A stretch of DNA of 64,000 nucleotides. Origin: Fodinibacter sp963695175. GTDB taxonomy: Bacteria > Actinomycetota > Actinomycetes > Actinomycetales > Dermatophilaceae. Positions 17,493 to 28,713 of the stretch are shown one piece after another; position 1 is the first letter of the stretch; each line of letters opens with the position of its first letter. The stretch spans positions 62,001 through 126,000 of the forward strand of contig CAVOGG010000010.1 of NCBI GenBank assembly GCA_963695175.1, written 5' to 3'. The position numbers and the translations under genes are program-made. The notes under the pieces were generated by a model. That model was given only the letters and a program-made list of their open reading frames with translations. It was not told the DNA's origin and made no database searches.

Positions 17493-17958
17493 CCGCGACC
17501 TCGTGGCCGTCGTCGCCCGGGTCGGCCTCGTCGTCGAGCTCGCGGTCCTTCTTGTACGGGTCGGCCTCGCCGGCGTGGACGGCACCGGCTGCGGCGGCGG
17601 CCACGGCCGCGTCGCGCTCCCGGGCCTCGCGCAGGAGGTCCTCGAGGTGGGCGGCGGTCTCCGGGATCGCGTCGGCGATGAACTCCAGGCTCGGCGTGAG
17701 CCGGATGCCGAGCTGCTTGCCGACGAAGGAGCGCAGCTTGCCCTTGTTGAGCTCGAGGAGGCGCGCGGTCTGGGCGCGCTGACCGGCATCCCCGAAGACG
17801 GTGTAGAAGAGCGAGGCGTGCTGGAGGTCGCCGGTGACCCGGACGTCGGTGATGGTGACGAACCCCAGGTCGGGGTCCTTGACGATCGACTCCAGGTTCT
17901 CCGCGGTCAGCGTCTTGATGCGGTCGGCGATCTTCTGGGCGCGTGCGGTGTCGGCCAC
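17479..17958 (-). CDS. rbfA: Ribosome-binding factor A
   Basis: GTG 17958 is preceded by an AGGAGG-type ribosome binding site (visible on the plus strand as TCCTCC at about 17963). It begins VADTARAQKIADRIKTL, the family start; the longer frame to 18012 is not supported. KH-like features include DLGFVTITDVRVTGDLQHA and GIRLTPSLEFIAD. A charged tail (PYKKDRELDDEADPG) extends the C-terminus. RbfA assists 16S rRNA 5' maturation. It heads rbfA-truB-ribF, and its usual upstream neighbour infB is displaced by an insert. Confidence 0.93.
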   Translation of the reverse strand: MADTARAQKIADRIKTLTAENLESIVKDPDLGFVTITDVRVTGDLQHASLFYTVFGDAGQRAQTARLLELNKGKLRSFVGKQLGIRLTPSLEFIADAIPETAAHLEDLLREARERDAAVAAAAAGAVHAGEADPYKKDRELDDEADPGDDGHEVAGADV

Positions 17959-18074
17959 GGCGTCCTCCTGTGCTGGTGGGTAGAACCCGGAGGTGATCCG
18001 GGACCTGCCCAACCCTATCGAGTGGCTGCACTCGCTCCTGCCGCACCGGCGGGGTCGTGGGGTCGTCGGCCCGG

Positions 18075-18111
18075 CTAAGGGAGGGCAGGGCCCGATCTAA
18101 GGGTTCGCCAG
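18075..18111 (+). promoter_or_regulatory. Tandem CTAAGGG element upstream of the CD225-like gene
   Basis: CTAAGGG occurs at 18075-18081 and again at 18097-18103, exactly 22 bp apart. The second copy continues as CTAAGGGTTCGCCAG. It ends 43 bp before the ATG at 18147. The same arrangement, with the same spacing and nearly the same distance to the start, occurs upstream of the gene at 19145 (minus). Two helical turns of spacing suits dimeric or tandem binding by an activator such as the adjacent LuxR/MalT-like protein; that link is inference. Confidence 0.6.
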
Positions 18112-18146
18112 ATGTCGGGCGTCGCGCCGGCGCGGACAGTCGAGGC

Positions 18147-18479
18147 ATGACCTCAGTGATCGAGCTCCAGCCCACCGTCACCACTCCCGTGCCTGACCGG
18201 GCACTGGGCCAGGTGACCGACCCGGCGCGGGACCAGCGCCCCGTGCCGACCCACCTGACCCTGGCCGTGGTGTGTGCCCTGGTGTGCATCGGGACCCCGG
18301 CGATCGCCGCGGTCATCTGCGCGGGCAACGTCCGCACCCGGCTGGCACTGGGCGACCTCGAGGGCGCCCGCCGTGCGTCGCGGAAGGCCCTGTGGCTGTG
18401 CTGCGCGAGCGCGATGATGACGATGTCCTACGTCCTGGTGATCGTGCTCGGCGCGGACGGCTACTCGCAGGTCCACTGA
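18147..18479 (+). CDS. Small CD225/dispanin-like membrane protein
   Basis: 110 residues from ATG 18147. A Pro/Asp-rich soluble N-terminus precedes a first hydrophobic segment (LTLAVVCALVCIGTPAIAAV, about residues 38-57). A basic cytoplasmic loop NVRTRLALGDLEGARRASRKA and a second hydrophobic segment (WLCCASAMMTMSYVLVIVLG) follow. The re-entrant helix, then GD-x-x-GA-x-x-AS-x-KA, then TM plan is that of the CD225/dispanin family, whose bacterial role is unknown. A terminator hairpin follows. It carries the CTAAGG element and lies in the infB-rbfA insert. Confidence 0.65.
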   Translation: MTSVIELQPTVTTPVPDRALGQVTDPARDQRPVPTHLTLAVVCALVCIGTPAIAAVICAGNVRTRLALGDLEGARRASRKALWLCCASAMMTMSYVLVIVLGADGYSQVH

Positions 18480-18521
18480 CACCCACGAAGACCGGTTGGA
18501 GAGCACTCACCAAACAGCACG

Positions 18522-18551
18522 GGGCCGGGTCCGCCACGGCGGACCCGGCCC
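18522..18551 (+). terminator. Terminator of the CD225-like gene
   Basis: A perfect 14-bp stem (GGGCCGGGTCCGCC) with a 2-nt loop, followed by TTGT, about 43 bp after the stop at 18479. Its core is nearly identical to the hairpin at 18614-18649. Confidence 0.75.
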
Positions 18552-18613
18552 TTGTCGCGGCGCTGCGCCCGAGGCAGGAGGCCGGGTCAGCAGGTGGTGC
18601 TCCCGGGACAGAC

Positions 18614-18649
18614 CGAGGGCCGGGTCCGCAGTCGCGGATCCGGCCCTCG
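18614..18649 (-). terminator. Terminator of the HEARH-motif gene
   Basis: A 16-bp stem (CGAGGGCCGGGTCCGC against its complement, with one G:T) and a 4-nt loop, just beyond the minus-strand stop at 18678. It repeats the core GGGCCGGGTCCGC of the terminator at 18522-18551, so two convergent genes have sibling terminators. Confidence 0.7.
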
Positions 18650-18677
18650 CGCTGCGTGCCGTCGCAGCTGGTCGTGC

Positions 18678-19145
18678 TCAGCGCAGGTAGCCGCCGTCAT
18701 GGAGGCCGGCCCACTCCTCGAACACGTTCTGTTGGCGGCCGCCGGTCCGCACGAACTCGGCGGCGTACAGCGCGGGGAACGACGGACCCACCAAGGCCCA
18801 CTCATCGGCGTGCCGCGCTTCGTGGCGGTACCGGTCGGGCCCGTCGAGGGTGTCGTAGAGCCAGACGTTGCCGACCGTCGTCCCTGCGTCGGTGAAGCCG
18901 GAGTCCAGGGACTCACACGTGATGAAGAGGTCGGCGTGGACCAGGCAGGTGCCGCCGTGGGCCCGACCCCAGATGACGCCGGCGGCGCTGACGGGAAGGT
19001 TGACGACCGCCCGAGCGGCGTCGAGGGCAGTGTCCCGGGCGTGGGAACTGGTCAGGGTGAGGGCGAGTGTCACCGCCGCGAGGATCGTGACACCTTTCCT
19101 GCTGGCGGGGGCCGTGCGCTTCGTCTCTGTCGGGTACCTGTTCAT
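18678..19145 (-). CDS. Exported small protein with HEARH (HExxH) motif
   Basis: 155 residues from ATG 19145. A basic N-terminus and a hydrophobic stretch GVTILAAVTLALTLTSSHA (about residues 18-36) look like a Sec signal peptide. The mature part has YRHEARHADEWALVG, in which HEARH (residues 108-112) matches the HExxH zinc-metallopeptidase motif. It is followed by the conserved-looking end NVFEEWAGLHDGGYL. Similar short proteins with HExRHxxxW occur as uncharacterised actinobacterial hypotheticals; protease activity is not established. Its promoter has the tandem CTAAGG element shared with the gene at 18147. Confidence 0.7.
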   Translation of the reverse strand: MNRYPTETKRTAPASRKGVTILAAVTLALTLTSSHARDTALDAARAVVNLPVSAAGVIWGRAHGGTCLVHADLFITCESLDSGFTDAGTTVGNVWLYDTLDGPDRYRHEARHADEWALVGPSFPALYAAEFVRTGGRQQNVFEEWAGLHDGGYLR

Positions 19146-19181
19146 ACCCTTCAGGGTCGAGCGCCACGAGGTCCACGTCGC

Positions 19182-19218
19182 CCGGCAAACCCTTAGCTGA
19201 CGCTCCGGGCAGCCTTAG
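19182..19218 (-). promoter_or_regulatory. Tandem CTAAGG element upstream of the HEARH-motif gene
   Basis: Read on the minus strand, CTAAGGC (19218-19212) and CTAAGGG (19196-19190) are 22 bp apart, and the second continues TTTGCCGGG. The distance from the end of the second copy to the ATG at 19145 is 44 bp. Spacing, the extended second copy (CTAAGGGTTyGCCrG) and distance to the start all match the element upstream of 18147. A single CTAAGGG at 19494-19500 (plus orientation) also lies upstream of the gene ending at 19248. Confidence 0.6.
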
Positions 19219-19247
19219 CAGGCGACGCCCCGGAGGAACGGTTCCGA

Positions 19248-19478
19248 CTACTTGATCTCGTCGTCCATGCCCTCGCGCCCGGGGATCGGCAGCGGTTCTC
19301 CCGGCCCCTCGACCGGATTCTTCTCTGGATAGCATCCGGGGCACAGTGCCTTGAACCCCCACACCGTGCCGACCGTCGGTCCGTGGACATCGAGGCCGCA
19401 CAAGGTCTTGGTGGACAGCTCGCTGTCGCACGCGTGCATGATGGTTCCCGGGTTGCTGGTCCTGCACGGATGCGCCAT
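19248..19478 (-). CDS. Small Cys-rich putative zinc-binding protein
   Basis: 76 residues from ATG 19478. His15, Cys17 (MHACDSE), Cys27 (TLCG), Cys46 and Cys49 (ALCPGCYP) are spaced like a zinc ribbon or knuckle. The C-terminus is Pro/Gly-rich and acidic. I do not recognise the family; DUF3039-like small proteins are a loose possibility. It lies 33 bp downstream of the LuxR-type regulator stop on the same strand, so it may be cotranscribed with it. Confidence 0.6.
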   Translation of the reverse strand: MAHPCRTSNPGTIMHACDSELSTKTLCGLDVHGPTVGTVWGFKALCPGCYPEKNPVEGPGEPLPIPGREGMDDEIK

Positions 19479-19511
19479 GTCAGATCTCCAGTCCTAAGGG
19501 GTTCCCGAGTT

Positions 19512-22500
19512 CTACACCCCTTCGCCTTCCGAAGGGAAGAGGTTGAGGCGGTTCGCTGCCGCTGCGGCCTGCAGCCGGTTGGAGACGCCCAGCTTTGCGA
19601 TGACGTGGGAGACGTGGACGCTGACCGTGCTCTCGCTGATGAACAGGCGCCTGGCGATCTGCTGGTTCGAGAAGCCCTCGGTGAGGATCTGCAGGACGTC
19701 ACGTTCCCGCGGTGTGAGCGGCACAGGGAGGGAGTCCGGGGTGCGAGGTCCCTCGGCGGCAGGGGCTGCTGGCTCGGTCGCTGCCTCCTCGGTCGCGGCC
19801 GTCTCCAGTTCCAGGGCCGACACCCCGGCGTGTCGTGCCAGCAGGCGCAGCGACGACTCGAGTGGCGCGCACCGCAGCCGCGCTGCGGTCTGCAGGGCGG
19901 ATGCGAGTGCACGTGTCCCCTGCGCGCGGGCCCGCGCGCCGAAGAGCTCCTCGGCGCGCCGCCACTGGGCGTAGGCCGTCGGGTAGGGACAGTCAAGGTG
20001 CTGCCAGGTCGTGACGACCGTCGTCCACGGGTCGGCTGACTGGCTCAGGGAGGCGCGGGCGGCCTCGGCCTCGCACAGCAGGAGGTGGGCATGACCGAGG
20101 GCGCCGGTGTCGCGCTCCGCCGCATGCTGCGCGATGGAGAGAAGCTGCCGTGTCTCGCCAGCCGCCGACTCACTCATGACGCGATCGGCTCGGCTGGTGA
20201 CCCGATCGGCGTGGGCGCGCAGCGCCACGCTGCACATGCTGACGACCAGTCCGATAGTCCTGCTGGTCAGCGAGGTGGCTCAGCGACTCGCGCGCGATCC
20301 GGTGGGCCTCCTGTGCGTCTCCGTGCCACAGCAGGTTCTCCGCCCGCGCGGCGGTGACGTCGTGCAACGCGTACGGGTCGTCCGCCCGGGCGAACCGCTC
20401 GATGATCGACATCGTCCGCTCGAAGCTGGCTGCGTCACCTCGAGCGGCGGCCACGTGGGCGAGCTCGAGGTGCAGGGCGAGCGCCATGCCCTCGGCGGCC
20501 CACTGCTGCTCCAGCTCCTGCGCAAGCTCCTCGGCCTCGTCCCACCGACCGGTCGCAACCAGCGCGTGCACCCAGTTCTCGGCCAGCGTGGGCGCCACGA
20601 GGAGCAACGGTCCGAAGCGTCGGCAGACCTGCGCGCCCTCCGCCGTGATCTCCAGCGCCTCGCCCATTCGGCCCGCGGCCGAGAGGAGGAAGGCGATGTT
20701 GCCGAAGCAGCGCACGACCGCCTCGAAGGCGTCTGCCGCAATGGCTTCGGGCAGGCACTGGCGCAGCTGTGCCACCCCCGTCTCCAGCTCGCCCTGGCGA
20801 GCCACGACGATGGCCAGCGTGATGCGTGCCTGCAGCGCGGCGCGGATGGCGCCGGCCTCCTCGGACAGCGCGACGGCGAGCTCAGCGGCTGCGCGGCCGC
20901 TCTCGTGCCGACCGGTCATCACCAGCCCCCGAGCAAGGGATGCGAGGACCCTCGCGCGCAGTGTCGGGTCACCGGGCTCCGGATCCTCGGGTGCCGGGTT
21001 CTGGGCTGCCGGGTTCTGGGCTGCCGGGTCCTCGGGTGTCACCTGCAGCGCCGCTTCACTGCGTTCCCATGCCGCCAGGGCTGCGGCGGGGTCGCCGGCG
21101 GCCCACAAGGCCTCACCCAGCTCGAGCTCCAGCCGCGCCCGGTCACGTCCACCGGGGGCGGCCCTCACCATGGCCGTCTGGATGAGCTCCGCCGCCTCCG
21201 ACGGCCGCCCGGCCCAGCGCGCCATCTCGGCCTCGCGGCGCACCAGGTCGTCGTACGAGAGTCCGGCGAGCGCCTCCGGATCGTCCACCCGGCTCCACAG
21301 GACCTCCCTCCCCACGGCGAGCTGACGTCTCGCCTCGGGGAACGCGTACACCCGCCGAGCATGCCCAGCCGCCGACAGGACCACTGGCAGGGCTCCCGCG
21401 TAGTCCTTGGCCGCGACGAGGTGGTGGGCCAGCTGGGTGAGGCCCGTCGCCGAGCCCTCCAGGTGGGCGACCTGGAGGCCGTGGACAGCGGCACGGTGCG
21501 CAGCGAGGCGTTCACTGGGCAGCATCTCTGCCACCACGTTCTCCCGGACTATCGCGTGCCGGAAGTCGTAACGCTCGGCCCCGGCGACGAGCAGGCCGCG
21601 CTCGGTGAGCAGCCGGATGTTCGACGCGACGTCGGCACCCGTGCTCTCGATGGCGTACTCCAGGACCTCGTGCGGGATGTACTCCCCCAGAACGGCGGCC
21701 ACGTGCAGCGAGCGCCGGGCATCGTCCGACAGGTCCTCGAGTGGCCCCATCAGCGCGTGGCGCAACGCCTCGGTGTGGGCGCCCTCGACCCCGTCATGGG
21801 ATGCCAGCTCGAGCGCGATGAAGGGATTGCCGTCGCTCAGCTCGATGACCCTGTCGTACTGCGAAACCGGCAGCGGGAGGTCCGCCCCTACGAGCAGCTG
21901 ACTCACCTCCTCCGCACCGAGCGGGGTCAGCGCGATGTCGCACGTCATCTCTGCCCGGCCCAGCTCTCGGATCCCCCTGCCGGTGGAGGCGTCGTGGCCA
22001 AGAGCGTCGTCACGGCAGGTCAGCACGATCAGGAGTCGCTCCTGTCCGGCGGTGCGGGCCAGGTAGTTGAGCAGGTCGAGGCTGGATGAGTCGGCCCAAT
22101 GGACGTCCTCCAGCACGAGCATCACCGGCTGGCGCTCCCCCAGGGTGTGCAGGACCCACAGCACACTCGTGAACAGCAGCGAACGCTCCAAGCCGACATC
22201 CGGTGAAAGTGCGCCGGACGAGGGCCCCGAGACGGTCAGCACGGTGCGCAGCCGCTCCCAGGTCGCACCGGCGACGTCCTCCGACTCGGGCGCCGCACCG
22301 ATCTGGCTGAGCAGCTCGACGAACGGTCCGAACGGCAGCTCTCCACCGCTGACCGGGGTGCAGTGACCCAGCGCGACGAACACGCCTTCCTGGCGGGCCT
22401 GATCGGCCAGCGACTCGGCCAGTCGGCTCTTCCCGATGCCGGACTCACCGCGGATGAGGGCGATCCTCGCCCGACCCGAACGGGCGGAGGTGAGGCACTC

Positions 22501-22554
22501 CTCCAGCACCTGCAACTCGTGGTGCCTGGCGATCAACGGACGGGTCGTGTCCAT
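19512..22554 (-). CDS. Large LuxR-family ATPase transcriptional regulator (LAL/MalT-like), one frameshift
   Basis: From ATG 22554, about 1,010 residues. An N-terminal AAA/NTPase domain has IRGESGIGKSRLAESL (Walker A, about residue 40) and MLVLEDVHWADSS (Walker B). A long helical TPR-like middle follows. The C-terminal LuxR HTH reads TPRERDVLQILTEGFSNQQI and SESTVSVHVSHVIAKLGVSN. The frame breaks at about 20225-20245; removing one base joins the two parts. A short repeat (AQNPAAQNPAPEDP) lies in the middle. Such regulators are usually ATP- and ligand-dependent activators binding direct repeats. The tandem CTAAGG elements beside two nearby genes are natural candidates. It sits in the infB-rbfA insert. 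Confidence 0.85.
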
Positions 22555-22662
22555 CCTAGAAGTGAAGCATCGCCCGGACGGGCTCGTCACTGGGTTATTC
22601 GGGTCATCTCCCGCTCCCTCACGGCGGCGCACACCGCATACCCGTGCCGTCCCGGACGAACG

Positions 22663-22700
22663 TGAAGGGCCCACACCGAGGTATCGGTGTGGGCCCTTCA
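22663..22700 (-). terminator. Terminator after infB
   Basis: A perfect 17-bp stem (TGAAGGGCCCACACCGA and complement) with a 4-nt loop, about 75 bp past the infB stop at 22774 and upstream of the LuxR-type gene. It cleanly separates the rimP-nusA-ylxR-infB transcript from the inserted genes. Confidence 0.8.
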
Positions 22701-22773
22701 CGGCCTCACGGCACGCCCTTTCGCCCGGATCAGGCGCGCGGCTTCGCCCACGCAGAGCGTGGGACCCGCCGCA

Positions 22774-25647
<2,874 letters not shown>

Positions 25648-25740
25648 ATTTCTCCTGTCCAGGTCCGTGCTCTGTTGCGCGGACCGTCGTTACAGCTGGG
25701 GGGTGCTCATCGCTGAGTACTCATCGGGTGCTCATCAGCG

Positions 25741-26076
25741 TCAAACCCGCTTTCGGTTCTTGCTCTCGGACGGTGGCTCCTGCTGGTGGGCCCTGACCCA
25801 GTCGTCGACCGCTGAGTGCTCGGGGGACGTGCTGCAGCGCAGCGCGCGCCCGAACGCCCGGCGACGGACGGCGAGATCGAGGCACGAGAGGACCGGATGC
25901 AGCCATGCGCCGCGCCCGGGCCGTCGGTGCTCGGGGTCCGGCAGAACGACAGGGATGCCGTCGGCGCCGGGTCCGAGGACCACTCGCAGGAGTGCCGACC
26001 GGCTATCCGCCCCACGACACCCGATGCAGGTGCGCACCGGGTGGCCGGAACGGAGTCCAGTCCGGTCGGTCCGCAC
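25741..26076 (-). CDS. ylxR: YlxR family RNA-binding protein (DUF448)
   Basis: About 111 residues from ATG 26076, with the family motif PVRTCIGCRGADSRSALLRV and GRGAWLHPVLSCLDLAVRRR. The fold is a small RNA-binding protein, suggested in other bacteria to act on RNase P or in transcription. It sits in its standard place between nusA (11 bp upstream) and infB (about 90 bp downstream). Confidence 0.92.
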   Translation of the reverse strand: MRTDRTGLRSGHPVRTCIGCRGADSRSALLRVVLGPGADGIPVVLPDPEHRRPGRGAWLHPVLSCLDLAVRRRAFGRALRCSTSPEHSAVDDWVRAHQQEPPSESKNRKRV

Positions 26077-26087
26077 CAGTCTACCGC

Positions 26088-27152
26088 CTAGGGACGCCGG
26101 GGCGCGTCATCGGTGCGTGCAGGCGCCGCGGCGGACCCCTCGGTGTCGGGGCGGATGTCGATCCGCCAGCCGGTCAGCTTGGCCGCGAGCCGGGCGTTCT
26201 GGCCCTCGCGGCCGATGGCCAGGGAGAGCTGGTAGTCGGGCACGATCACCCGGGCCGAGCGCAGCTGCCGGTCGACGATCTCGACGGAGGACACCCGGGC
26301 CGGCGACAGCGCCGCCGCGATGAAGGTCGCGGGGTCGTCGGACCAGTCGACGATGTCGATCTTCTCGCCGTGCAGCTCGCTCATGACCGCGCGCACCCGG
26401 GCCCCCATCGGTCCGATGCACGAGCCCTTGGCGTTCAGGCCGGCCACGGTGGAGTGCACCGCGATCTTGCTGCGGTGGCCGGCCTCACGGGCCAGGGCCT
26501 CGATCTGAACGCTGCCGTCGGCGATCTCGGGCACCTCGAGCGCGAAGAGCTTCTTGACCAGGTTGGGGTGGGTGCGCGACAGGCCGATCTGCGGGCCGCG
26601 CATCCCGCGCTTGACCGAGACGACGAAGCAGCGCAGGCGCTGGCCGTGCACGTAGCTCTCGCCGGGCACCTGCTCGGCGAGCGGCAGGATGCCCTCGACG
26701 GTGCCGAAGTCGACCGTGACGTGCCGGGGGTCGGGGCTCTGCTGGATGATGCCGGCGACGATGTCGCCCTCGCGCCCCTTGAAGTCGCCGAGGATCGCGT
26801 CGTCCTCGATGTCGCGCAGGCGCTGGACGATGACCTGGCGGGCCGTGGCCGCCGCCACCCGCCCGAACCCGGTCGGGGTGTCGTCGAACTCGGGCCCGAT
26901 CTCCCGGCGCGGCCGCGCAGGGTTGCCCTCGTCGTCGACCTCACCCTCGGCGGGAGGGATCTCGGTCTCCTCACGCGCCCAGATGACGACGTGCCCGGTC
27001 TTGCGGTCGAGCTCGGCGCGCGAGTGCCGGTAGTGCCCGTCGGTGCGCTGGTAGGCGAGGACGAGGGCCTGCTCGATGGCCGGGATGAGCACGTCGAGGG
27101 CGATCCCCCGCTCCCGCTCGAGCGCGCGCAGGGCGGCCAGGTCGATGTCCAT
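26088..27152 (-). CDS. nusA: Transcription termination/antitermination factor NusA
   Basis: 354 residues from ATG 27152. It has an N-terminal RNA-polymerase-binding domain (MDIDLAALRALERERGIALD), an S1 domain (about residues 130-200, EGDIVAGIIQQS) and two KH domains (AKGSCIGPMGARVRAVMSEL and SLAIGREGQNARLAAKLTGW). There are no C-terminal acidic repeats, as usual in actinobacteria. It follows rimP by 1 bp, so the two are coupled. Confidence 0.96.
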   Translation of the reverse strand: MDIDLAALRALERERGIALDVLIPAIEQALVLAYQRTDGHYRHSRAELDRKTGHVVIWAREETEIPPAEGEVDDEGNPARPRREIGPEFDDTPTGFGRVAAATARQVIVQRLRDIEDDAILGDFKGREGDIVAGIIQQSPDPRHVTVDFGTVEGILPLAEQVPGESYVHGQRLRCFVVSVKRGMRGPQIGLSRTHPNLVKKLFALEVPEIADGSVQIEALAREAGHRSKIAVHSTVAGLNAKGSCIGPMGARVRAVMSELHGEKIDIVDWSDDPATFIAAALSPARVSSVEIVDRQLRSARVIVPDYQLSLAIGREGQNARLAAKLTGWRIDIRPDTEGSAAAPARTDDAPRRP

Positions 27153-27153
27153 C

Positions 27154-27672
27154 TCAGCTCTCCTTGCTCTCGTCGTGGCGGGCGAACTCGACCTGCACGA
27201 CGGCCCGCTCGACCGCGGCGTACGGGAGCGTCTCGGTGCGGGCGGGAGTGGCCTTGGAAGCGGGCACCTCGAGGCTGACCTCGGTGGCCGAGGCGCTGAC
27301 CACCCGCCCGGTGACCTCGCCCCCGTCGTGGTGCACGGTGACGAGCCGGCCGACGTTGCGCCGGAAGTGGCGGGGCTCGGTCAGCGGTCGGCCGACGCCC
27401 GGTGAGGACACCTCGAGCGTGTAGGGCAGCTCCCCCATCACGTCGGAGGCGTCGAGGGCGTCGCTGACCAGGTGGGTGGCGTCGGCGACCTCGTCGAGGG
27501 TGAGCGGCGCGGTGGGCTCGGTGACCGTGTCGGCCTCACCGAGCGCGCGGTCGACGAGGACCTTGACGACGCGGCGTCGGCCGGCGGGGGTCACGGCGAC
27601 GTCCTCGAGCACCAGGGCGCTCGGGGCGAGCGCGTCCTGCAGGGTGGGGCGGATGCTGTCCGCTGTGGTCAT
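27154..27672 (-). CDS. rimP: Ribosome maturation factor RimP
   Basis: 172 residues from ATG 27672 (MTTADSIRPTLQDALAPSAL). The characteristic RimP motifs are VSDALDASDVMGELPYTLEV and SSPGVGRPLTEPRHFRRNVG. RimP assists 30S assembly. It is the first gene of rimP-nusA-ylxR-infB. A GGAGGG-like ribosome binding site lies upstream (plus-strand CCCTCCCTC near 27680), which supports this start over the longer open frame. Confidence 0.93.
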   Translation of the reverse strand: MTTADSIRPTLQDALAPSALVLEDVAVTPAGRRRVVKVLVDRALGEADTVTEPTAPLTLDEVADATHLVSDALDASDVMGELPYTLEVSSPGVGRPLTEPRHFRRNVGRLVTVHHDGGEVTGRVVSASATEVSLEVPASKATPARTETLPYAAVERAVVQVEFARHDESKES

Positions 27673-27773
27673 GAAGAACCCTCCCTCTCTGCAGTTTGTC
27701 GGTCGGCGGGTGACCGCCGCACCCCACTCTAGGACAGAACGGATGAGGCCCGAACCCGTGCGATGATGCGCCC

Positions 27774-28713
27774 ATGACGGAGGGAACGCGCCCCGGCATC
27801 CGCCGGCGCACCGTCGTGGCAGGGGTCGTCGCAGCGGTCCTGCCGAGCGCCGGCTGCGGCATCCGGCTCGAGGACGACGCCCCCCGTGTCCCGCTCGTAC
27901 CGACCCGGACGCCGGTGCCTGCCGAGGCCGAGCTGGTGGCCCTGACACGAGACACGGCGGCCCTGGCCGAGCTCGCTGCCACCGTTCCCGGCGCCCTCGC
28001 CGCAGACCTCACCACCCTCCATCGCCAGCAGCACACCGTGCTGCGCACCACGCTGCTGGCCGCTGGCGTGCCTGCCACAGCCCTCGACGCCACCCCGTCC
28101 GCCTCCCCCACCTCCACGGCCTCGCCGACCGGCACGGGCTCGGCCGGGCGCTCCGCGCTCGCGGCGGCCGAGGGCGCGTCCGCGGCGACCGCCGCCCGCT
28201 TCGCGGGGGTCGCGGAGGACCTGCGGCCCACCATCGCGTCGCTCCATGCGCAGCGGTATGCCGCGGCGACCCTCCTCGCCGGCCGCCCGCCGACCGTGCC
28301 CCAGGAGCCGGTCGCCGGCGACCGGGTGAGCGCCCTGGCAGCCGCGACGTCGGCGGCGGTCTACTTCCTCGAGATCGTCAGCGCGCGGTCGACCGATGCC
28401 CAGCGGGCCAGGTCGGACACCACCCTCGCCGCGCTGCGCGACCTGCTCGCCGACCAGCTGGCGGGCGGCGCCCAGCCCGACGACTCGCTCGGCCACCCGC
28501 TGCCGTTCCCGGCCGACGACGCAGCGTCCGCGGCCCGGCTGGCCCAGACGTCGCTGACCACGCTGCGCGCCGGCTACGGCGAGCACCTCGGCCCGATCGT
28601 GGCCTCCGACGGCGGCCCCGGGCTGGCGGCGCTGACCCGCTGGCTCGGCACCGTCGAGGTCGAGGCCCACCGCTGGGGCGTCGAGCTCGGCCCCCTTCCC
28701 GGGGCTGGAGTGA
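27774..28713 (+). CDS. DUF4439 ferritin-like lipoprotein (end shifted by a probable indel)
   Basis: ATG 27774. A twin-arginine-like start (RRRTVVAGVVAAVLPSAGC) ends in a lipobox-type Cys. A helical DUF4439 ferritin-like domain follows with LTTLHRQQHTVLRTTL and WLGTVEVEAHRWGVELG. As sequenced, the frame runs on into the kinase gene, giving one 612-codon frame. Removing one C in the run near 28690-28700 makes this gene end at TGA 28711-28713, overlapping the next gene's GTG as GTGA. That layout is the commonest in this window, so I prefer two genes. DUF4439 function is unknown. Confidence 0.7.

Noticed and set aside
19494..19500. Third CTAAGGG as a promoter element of the small Cys-rich gene
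   Set aside because: It is single, in the opposite orientation, and has no partner 22 bp away; kept only as a note.
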